Below are positions 1 through 4,266 of a stretch of DNA of 5,668 bases, piece after piece. The position numbers and the translations under genes are program-made. How positions within the stretch are numbered: position 1 is the stretch's first letter; each line of letters starts with the position of its first letter. The notes under the pieces were generated by a model. The model ran no database searches and was not told the origin of the DNA. It saw nothing but the letters and a program-made list of their open reading frames with translations. Origin of the DNA: Candidatus Rokuibacteriota bacterium (GTDB taxonomy: Bacteria; Methylomirabilota; Methylomirabilia; Rokubacteriales; CSP1-6); the NCBI GenBank assembly GCA_003221435.1, contig QHRS01000296.1, positions 1 to 5,668 of the forward strand, read 5' to 3'.

Positions 1-173
1 TTCGGTAGGAAGTCGATCGTGTACTCGCCACCGCGGTAGAGCTCGGTGTGCCCCTTCTGCCGCCCGAATCCCCGCACCTCGGAGACCGTCATGCCGACGA
101 CGCCGATCCCCGTGAGCGCTTCTTTGACGTCGTCGAGCTTGAACGGCTTGATGATCGCTTCTATTTTTTTCAT
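1..173 (-). CDS. glnB: P-II nitrogen regulatory protein, N-terminal 57 residues (cut by window edge)
   Basis: This is a trimeric cytoplasmic sensor that reads 2-oxoglutarate and ATP/ADP and controls targets such as glutamine synthetase adenylylation, NtrB or AmtB. The visible protein opens with MKKIEAIIKPFKLDDVKEAL, the hallmark P-II beginning, followed by GMTVSEVRGFGRQKGHTEL and the T-loop RGGEYTIDFLP. Tyr51, the residue uridylylated by GlnD in Proteobacteria, is present exactly where expected. About 55 residues, including the C-terminal signature, lie beyond base 1. I chose ATG 173-171 over the in-frame ATG 179-177, because GGAGG ends 7 bases before the former and only 1 base before the latter. 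GlnB and GlnK are hard to tell apart from sequence. The symbol rests on the neighbouring glrK-qseG-glrR-type genes, since glnB follows glrR in E. coli. A strong sigma-54 promoter in front would also fit a glnK-like, nitrogen-controlled paralogue. Confidence 0.93.
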   Translation of the reverse strand, partial: MKKIEAIIKPFKLDDVKEALTGIGVVGMTVSEVRGFGRQKGHTELYRGGEYTIDFLP

Positions 174-179
174 CCGCAT

Positions 180-186
180 CCCTCCC
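180..186 (-). promoter_or_regulatory. Shine-Dalgarno of the P-II gene
   Basis: On the minus strand this reads GGGAGGG, a near-perfect ribosome binding site. Its GGAGG core ends 7 bases before ATG 173-171, so it decides the start in favour of MKKIEA rather than the upstream MRMKKIEA. Confidence 0.85.
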
Positions 187-202
187 GAGCCGGAGGTCAG
201 GT

Positions 203-218
203 AGCAACGCGCATGCCG
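203..218 (-). promoter_or_regulatory. Sigma-54 (RpoN) -24/-12 promoter of the P-II gene
   Basis: The minus strand reads CGGCATGCGCGTTGCT. Against the consensus TGGCACG-N4-TTGCW, the invariant GG (217-216) and GC (205-204) are exactly 10 bases apart, TTGCT is complete, and GGCA and the G at position 7 also match. Taking C204 as -12, transcription would start near 192. This gives a leader of about 18 bases that contains the Shine-Dalgarno. The distance to the start codon and the NtrC-class activator gene upstream both support the call. I did not see an equally good sigma-70 promoter here. Confidence 0.75.
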
Positions 219-292
219 GGATTACTCGAAACGAAGGGTACGTATTTCCAGCTGGTTAGGAGCGATCAGCCGGATCTCAGCGCCGGCGCGCC

Positions 293-309
293 TGCCTAGT
301 AATTAGGCA
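293..309. promoter_or_regulatory. Perfect dyad, candidate upstream activator site
   Basis: TGCCTAGTAATTAGGCA is a perfect 6-base inverted repeat (TGCCTA/TAGGCA) with a 5-base spacer. It has the same size and TGC...GCA outline as the NtrC operator (TGCACC-N5-GGTGCA), but the inner three bases of each arm differ. Its centre, at 301, is about 110 bases upstream of the start predicted from the sigma-54 promoter at 203-218, a usual place for an enhancer-binding activator. It could bind NtrC, the GlrR-like regulator encoded upstream, or an unrelated dimeric regulator. It does not match the enterobacterial GlrR motif TGTC-N10-GACA. The arms are too short, and no T-run follows, for it to be a terminator. 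Confidence 0.5.
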
Positions 310-424
310 CAGGGATCAAGATGCTCGTCGTACCAGCAGCGGGGCCTCGCAACGGCGCTGGAGAGCCCGGGGGGCCGCTCAAATGGGTCCAGATGCGAGG
401 CGGCGATAGGCCTTTGGGGGGAGG

Positions 425-454
425 TTCGGAGGGGGCCACCGAGGCCCCTCCGAA
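425..454 (-). terminator. Strong hairpin after the broken REC gene, terminator-like
   Basis: The arms TTCGGAGGGG (425-434) and CCCCTCCGAA (445-454) pair over 10 bases. An additional CC/GG pair can form inside, with one bulged G. The hairpin begins 3 bases after the REC stop at 458-460, the usual place for transcription termination. On the minus strand no U-run follows (the sequence continues CCTCCCCCC), so it is either a non-canonical terminator or an mRNA 3'-end stabiliser. It would separate the upstream transcript from the separately promoted P-II gene. Confidence 0.5.
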
Positions 455-457
455 CGT

Positions 458-776
458 CTAGCGAGGGACCGAGGAGAGGGTGAGGACCGCGCGGGAGAGT
501 TCGGTGAGGTCTGTGGACTTCGGCACCACGCGGACGCTGGGCCGCTCGAGGGGTTGCGCCTCGGCCTCGAGCGCCGAGCAGACGATCACCGGCGTCCTGA
601 CGCCCTTGTCTCACGAGGTCCGGCAGGCTCGACTCGAGCTTCTCGAGGCCGTCACGTCCGTCTGCGGCTTCGATGACCTTGAACCGGCTCTCGAACTCGA
701 GTCGGTAGAGCGATCGCCAGGCCGGCTCGTCGTCGATGACCAGGAGCGTGCGTCGCGGCTCTCCGTCTCGCCTCAC
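458..776 (-). pseudogene. Broken single-domain response regulator (REC), phosphoacceptor region deleted
   Basis: The N-terminal half is a clear receiver domain. From GTG 776-774 it reads TLLVIDDEPAWRSLYRLEFE, with the acidic DDE Mg-binding cluster, and continues to SLPDLV. The next segment should be the strand and loop with the phosphorylatable Asp and an MPxMDG-like motif, but it is absent. In another frame the domain resumes at about 613 as DKGVRTPVIVCSALEAEA and then VRVVPKSTDLTELSRAV. This carries the conserved Ser of switch strand beta-4 and the conserved Lys of beta-5, and it ends at TAG 460-458. Roughly 20 residues are missing around 605-615, and the reading frame shifts there. In the first frame translation would run on with unrelated sequence to about 303. 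No convincing ribosome binding site precedes the GTG, and ATG 854-852 is an alternative start. The protein cannot be phosphorylated normally. A misassembly at this spot is an alternative explanation. The 248 bases between this gene and the upstream regulator hold no gene I can support. Confidence 0.75.
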
Positions 777-791
777 TGAACAAGGTGGTCC

Positions 792-807
792 TGCAAGAAC
801 GCTGCCC
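792..807 (-). promoter_or_regulatory. Weak sigma-54-like -24/-12 element before the broken REC gene
   Basis: The minus strand reads GGGCAGCGTTCTTGCA. GG (806-805) and GC (794-793) are 10 bases apart, with GGCA and a full TTGCA. Two of the seven -24 positions at the end (CG in the consensus) read GC instead. The predicted start of transcription is near 781, only about 5 bases before GTG 776. That leaves no room for a ribosome binding site, so it may be a chance match or a relic. Confidence 0.25.
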
Positions 808-1024
808 GCGTCGTTTCCTCCGCTCAATCCGATACTTCGAACTCCAGTGGTCATCGCCCGGCGTCCGGTAAATGACGCGGAGTGTACAACCTGACTTCTC
901 GCAACGCGAGCCGCAGTCGAAGGCGAGGTGAACCGGCTTCGTTCTCGGTCGTCGGCGATCATTTATCCTCAACGGGGGTCGCCTCCTCGCTCGGGCCTCG
1001 TCTGGACCGTAACTCGGAACGGCA

Positions 1025-2386
1025 CTACGGCCGGCGCTGCGGGATGTTGTGCTTGCGCATCTTGGAGTACAAGGTCGGTCGGCGCAGCCCGAGCAACGTG
1101 GCCGCCGCCTGCTTGTTCCAGCGGGTCGATTCGAGCGCGCGGAGGATGGACACGCGCTCGATGTCTTCGAGCGAGCCCGCGGGCACGTCCCGCGCATCGA
1201 CCGTCTGCCCGACGCCCTGCACGGTCTCGGGCAGGTCGGACATCATGATCTCGCGCCCTCGCGCGACGAGCACCGCGCGCTCGATCGCGTGCTGGAGCTC
1301 CCGCACATTGCCCGGCCAGGCGTAGGCCAAGAGCTGCCGGTAGACGTCTGGCGCGATACCCTCCACCGTGCGCGCGTGCTTGGACCGATACCGGTCGAAG
1401 AAGGCCCGGACGAGCACCGGGATGTCCTCGGCCCGCTCCCGCAGCGGCGGGATCGTGATGGTCACCGTATTGATCCGGAAGTAGAGATCCTGGCGGAGCC
1501 GGCCCTCCTTCACCGCCTGCGCCGGACTCCGGTTGGTCGACGTGATCAGGCGGAAGTCGCTCGTGATCGACTTCGAGCCTCCGATGCGCCGGAACGTGCG
1601 CTCCTCGAGCACGCGCAGCAGCTTCGCCTGCAGGTCAACCGGCATCTCGGCGATCTCGTCGAGCAGCAGCGAGCCGTGGTCGGCTTCCTCGAGCAGGCCG
1701 ACCTTGTCGGTCGTGGCGCCGGTAAACGCGCCCTTCATGTGGCCGAACAGCTCGGACTCGATGAGCTCCTTCGGCAACGCCGCGCAGTTGATCTTCACCC
1801 ACGGTCCGTCGCGCAGTGCGCTGCGCTCGTGCACGGCGTTGGCCAACAGCTCCTTTCCGGTCCCGCTCTCGCCGACGATGAGCACGTTGGCGTCGGAATC
1901 CGACACCGACTCGAGGATCTCGAAGACCCGCTGCATCGAGGGCGCGCTGCCCAGGATCTCGCCGTCCGCGGTCTGCTCCATGAGGCGCCGGCGCAGATCG
2001 GAGGTCTCGGCGACGAGCTTGCGGCGCTCGAGCGCCTTGGCGGCTAGCACGAGCAACTCGTCCGGATCGAACGGCTTGCCGACGAAGTAGAACGCGCCCG
2101 CCTTGGTCGCTTCGATCGCCTTGGGGATGGACCCGTGCGCGGTCACCACGATGATCTCCGTCGACGGGTCGCGCGCCTTCAGCTCCTTGAGCAGCCGGAG
2201 GCCGTCGCCGTCGGGCAGCACCATGTCGATGACCGCGAGATCGAAGTCGTGCTCGGTCTCCTCGGCCAGCGCGGCGGTCATCGTGCCCGCGACGCGGACG
2301 TTGTAGCCCTCCGCGGCGAGCACCAGGCGCAGGCCGTCCGCCATCGTCGGCTCGTCGTCGACCACCAGCACGCCCGCGTGCTTCAC
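1025..2386 (-). CDS. glrR: NtrC-family sigma-54-dependent response regulator (GlrR/QseF-like)
   Basis: This 453-residue protein is a phosphorylation-controlled enhancer-binding activator of sigma-54 RNA polymerase. Its receiver domain (about 1-120) has Asp10/Asp11, phosphoacceptor Asp54 in VIDMVLPDGDG, Thr82 and Lys104. The AAA+ domain (about 143-370) has Walker A GESGTGKE at 172-179, the sigma-54-contacting GAFTGA loop at 219-224, Walker B LLLDEI with Asp243-Glu244, and an RQDLYFRIN arginine-finger region. A Fis-type helix-turn-helix (about 412-453) reads NKQAAATLLGLRRPTLYSKM. All motifs needed for activity are intact, and the length matches the family (E. coli GlrR is 444 residues). It starts with GTG at 2386, 3 bases after the stop of the REC-GAF-kinase gene, so translation is probably coupled. 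One oddity is Gly103 before Lys104, where TKPF is usual. The GlrR name rests on gene order, and NtrC-like paralogues share the same domains. Its likely partners are the kinases encoded at 2390-3868 and 4263-5668. Confidence 0.9.
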   Translation of the reverse strand: MKHAGVLVVDDEPTMADGLRLVLAAEGYNVRVAGTMTAALAEETEHDFDLAVIDMVLPDGDGLRLLKELKARDPSTEIIVVTAHGSIPKAIEATKAGAFYFVGKPFDPDELLVLAAKALERRKLVAETSDLRRRLMEQTADGEILGSAPSMQRVFEILESVSDSDANVLIVGESGTGKELLANAVHERSALRDGPWVKINCAALPKELIESELFGHMKGAFTGATTDKVGLLEEADHGSLLLDEIAEMPVDLQAKLLRVLEERTFRRIGGSKSITSDFRLITSTNRSPAQAVKEGRLRQDLYFRINTVTITIPPLRERAEDIPVLVRAFFDRYRSKHARTVEGIAPDVYRQLLAYAWPGNVRELQHAIERAVLVARGREIMMSDLPETVQGVGQTVDARDVPAGSLEDIERVSILRALESTRWNKQAAATLLGLRRPTLYSKMRKHNIPQRRP

Positions 2387-2389
2387 GCC

Positions 2390-3868
2390 CTACTCGGTGC
2401 TCTCGCCGACGGGCAAGTGGACGCGCACGCGGGTGCCCTTGCCGGGCGCGCTGTCGATCCGCATGTTCCCGCCGTGCTGATCGACCACGGACCGCGCGAT
2501 TCCCATGCCGAGGCCCGTCCCGTTCGGCTTGGTCGTGAAGAACAGGTCGAAGATGCGTAACTGCGTTTCTGGGCTCATGCCGCACCCGGTGTCCTCGACG
2601 AGGACGTCGATGGCGCCGTCCCGGAACGTGCTCCGAACGGTCAGCACGCCCTCGGCTCCCATCGCCTCGAGCCCGTTGAGAATCAGGTTGAGGAACACCT
2701 TCCGGAGCGCCGGAGCGTCAAGAGACGCGGGCGGACAGGTCGTATCGTAGTCCTGCACGATCTCGATCCGGCGGTCGGTCATACGATCCTGCGCGAGGGC
2801 CAGACACTCGTTCAGCAGGACGTTGACGTCGGTCCGCGCGCGCTTGATTTCGGGCGAGCGCCCAAACGCGGTGATCTCGGTCACCAGCTCGGCGAGATGA
2901 TCGATCGCCTGGCCGATCTTGCCCGCGATCTCGAGTCCCTCCGCGTCTCCCGCCGTGGCGAGCCGCTGCTCGAGGTGGCGCGCGTAGAGCTTCAGGCCCC
3001 CCAGCGGGTTCTTCAGCTCGTGCGCCACCTGCGTCGCCATGCGGCCGAGCGCGCTCAAGGCGCCGCTCCGGAGGCGCGACAGCTCCTTCGCGTTTTTGAT
3101 CGCGACCGCGGCCTGGGACGAGAAGAGCGCGAGCAGCTCGAAGTCGTCGTCGGTCGGCTCGACCCGGGCCGGGGCCTCGATGACGAGCGCGCCCGCCGGC
3201 CCGCCCTCGACGAAGAGCGGCGCCGCAAGCGCCATGCGGCCCTCCGGGCCGGTGATCATCGTGGGCGCGCTCCTCTCGATCGCCGCCGCGGCCGCGCCCT
3301 GGAGCGTCTCCCACACGGGCGGCTGGGTCCCCGCGCTCGCCATCGGCGTCAGCCGCCCCTTCTCGAGCAGAAAGACGATGCAGCAGTCGGCCTCGGTCGT
3401 CTCCACGGCCGCGTGCGCGACGGCGTCCAGGGTCCGCTCCATGAAGCCGGAGGATGCCAGCGTTTCGCCGACGGCGCGGAGGCGCTCGCGGTCGCGCGCC
3501 CAACGACGCTCCGAGAGCGCGCGCGAGATCTTCGTCCGGAGCTCGTCGCGCATGAACGGCTTCGTCAGGAAGTCGAAGGCGCCGCGCTGCACGGCCTGCA
3601 CCGCGGTCTCGATCGTCCCGTGCGCGGTCATGATGAGCACGGGCAGACGCGGCTGCGTCCGGTGCACGTCCTGCATGAGGACGATGCCGTCGGTCGGCTC
3701 CATCCGGAGATCGAACAGTCCGACGTCGTACGGGCGCGCGTTGACCGCCGCGAGCGCCTGCCGGGCGTTCCTCGCGGTGGTCACCTCGAGCCCCATCGCC
3801 GACAGGCGCATCTCGAGCACTTCCACGATCGAGGAGTCATCGTCGACGACCAGCACCCGGCCCTTCAT
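2390..3868 (-). CDS. Soluble REC-GAF-histidine kinase (hybrid signalling protein)
   Basis: This 492-residue cytoplasmic protein has no signal peptide or membrane span. An N-terminal receiver domain (1-120) has Asp9-Asp11, phosphoacceptor Asp53 (LFDLRMEPTDG), Thr81 and Lys103 in FLTKPF. A GAF-like sensory domain (about 135-262) follows. The HisKA domain (about 266-340) has phosphorylatable His283 in AHELKNPL. The HATPase domain (about 385-490) has an N-box (NLILNGLEA), a G1 box (VEDTGCGM), an F-box (FDLFFTTK) and a G2 box (GTGLGMGIA). The kinase half resembles NtrB-type kinases. ATG 3868-3866 was preferred to the upstream GTG at 3910 because it overlaps the lipoprotein stop as ATGA and the receiver domain begins at once. 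A receiver ahead of a soluble kinase suggests that its activity is set by phosphorylation from another kinase, plausibly the membrane kinase at 4263-5668, as well as by a small ligand in the GAF pocket. Its output is plausibly the GlrR-like regulator next door. This gene is absent from the enterobacterial glr locus. Confidence 0.9.
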   Translation of the reverse strand: MKGRVLVVDDDSSIVEVLEMRLSAMGLEVTTARNARQALAAVNARPYDVGLFDLRMEPTDGIVLMQDVHRTQPRLPVLIMTAHGTIETAVQAVQRGAFDFLTKPFMRDELRTKISRALSERRWARDRERLRAVGETLASSGFMERTLDAVAHAAVETTEADCCIVFLLEKGRLTPMASAGTQPPVWETLQGAAAAAIERSAPTMITGPEGRMALAAPLFVEGGPAGALVIEAPARVEPTDDDFELLALFSSQAAVAIKNAKELSRLRSGALSALGRMATQVAHELKNPLGGLKLYARHLEQRLATAGDAEGLEIAGKIGQAIDHLAELVTEITAFGRSPEIKRARTDVNVLLNECLALAQDRMTDRRIEIVQDYDTTCPPASLDAPALRKVFLNLILNGLEAMGAEGVLTVRSTFRDGAIDVLVEDTGCGMSPETQLRIFDLFFTTKPNGTGLGMGIARSVVDQHGGNMRIDSAPGKGTRVRVHLPVGESTE

Positions 3869-4266
3869 CTCGTCCGGCGCTCCAAGCGCCGGTCCAGCGC
3901 CTTGAGCCACTCCAGGCTGACTTTGACGCGCTTCGCCTCAGCCCGGAGCTCCAGCAGTTCGCGCCGGGCCCGTGTCAGCTCCTCCTCGCGGAGCGCCGAC
4001 TCCTGCTGCAGGCGCTGCACCGTGGCCTCCGACTGCAAGAGCGCCTCGAGAAGGGACTGCGTCGCGCGCACCCGCAGAGCCGCGGGGTCGGCCGGGCTCG
4101 CCTGGAGGAACTCGTCATAGAGGGCGATCGCGGCCCGGTAGTTTCCCGACTGCAGCTGCGCGTCGGCGCGCGCCACCAGCTCCGGAAGCCCGGGGGTCAG
4201 CAGCTTGACGCAGCCCGAGAGCAACAGCCCGGTGGTGACGATCGCTGTGACGCCTCTCCCCGTCAC
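3865..4266 (-). CDS. qseG: Short QseG-like lipoprotein with coiled coil
   Basis: This 133-residue protein has a lipoprotein signal: a hydrophobic segment TAIVTTGLLLSGC with lipobox LSGC and lipidated Cys19. Residue +2 is Val rather than Asp, which in Proteobacteria favours the outer membrane. Residues about 28-60 (LVARADAQLQSGNYRAAIAL and onward to ASPADPAALR) resemble a single TPR-like helical pair. The remainder is a charged helix rich in Glu, Arg and Leu, probably a coiled coil. GTG 4266-4264 overlaps the kinase stop as GTGA, with AAAGGG 9 bases upstream. In E. coli the lipoprotein QseG, encoded between glrK and glrR, binds the periplasmic part of GlrK and activates it, and the same position here suggests the same role. 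The protein is much shorter than E. coli QseG (237 residues), and similarity is by type and position only, so the symbol is tentative. Longer versions starting upstream of 4266 read through the kinase gene and are not credible. Confidence 0.75.
   Translation of the reverse strand: MTGRGVTAIVTTGLLLSGCVKLLTPGLPELVARADAQLQSGNYRAAIALYDEFLQASPADPAALRVRATQSLLEALLQSEATVQRLQQESALREEELTRARRELLELRAEAKRVKVSLEWLKALDRRLERRTR
3874..3892 (-). promoter_or_regulatory. Hairpin just before the REC-GAF-kinase start
   Basis: CCGGCGC (3874-3880) and GCGCCGG (3886-3892) form a perfect 7-base stem with a 5-base loop, ending 5 bases before ATG 3868. On the mRNA the loop is TTGGA, and with the next G it forms the only Shine-Dalgarno-like GGAG in the area. 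The stem could dampen independent initiation and make translation depend on ribosomes finishing the lipoprotein gene. Such stems can also arise by chance in GC-rich coding sequence. Confidence 0.3.

Noticed and set aside
181..196. CCTCC/GGAGG inverted repeat that could sequester the P-II Shine-Dalgarno
   Set aside because: The predicted sigma-54 transcript starts near 192, so the CCUCC arm would not be in the mRNA. It would matter only for read-through transcripts.
48..299. Plus-strand open frame opposite the P-II gene and its promoter region
   Set aside because: It overlaps a certain P-II gene on the other strand and its product has no recognisable domain. Long open frames on the opposite strand are expected at this GC content.
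303..503. Out-of-frame C-terminal extension of the broken REC gene
   Set aside because: After the deletion the first frame stays open to about 303, but the residues (rich in Arg, Pro, Gly) match nothing, while the receiver clearly continues in the other frame to 458.
895..910. CTCGC-AAC-GCGAG small hairpin between the regulator and the broken REC gene
   Set aside because: It has only 5 pairs and no U-run on either strand, so it is not a supportable terminator.
1049..2047. 332-codon plus-strand open frame opposite the sigma-54 regulator
   Set aside because: The product is rich in Arg, Leu, Gly and His without any motif, and the minus strand encodes intact AAA+ and receiver motifs over the same bases. 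It is a shadow frame.
2367..2382. AGCACG/CGTGCT stem at codons 2-7 of the sigma-54 regulator
   Set aside because: It falls in the conserved VLVVDD-leading coding segment. Short GC stems are common here, and nothing else points to regulation.
3869..3910. Upstream GTG start for the hybrid kinase, adding 14 residues
   Set aside because: The extra residues lie inside the lipoprotein gene and precede a receiver that begins at ATG 3868. The ATGA overlap matches the GTGA overlap of the preceding junction.
2897..4120. 407-codon plus-strand open frame opposite the hybrid kinase and lipoprotein
   Set aside because: It spans two real genes on the minus strand, has Arg-rich low-complexity composition and no known domain.
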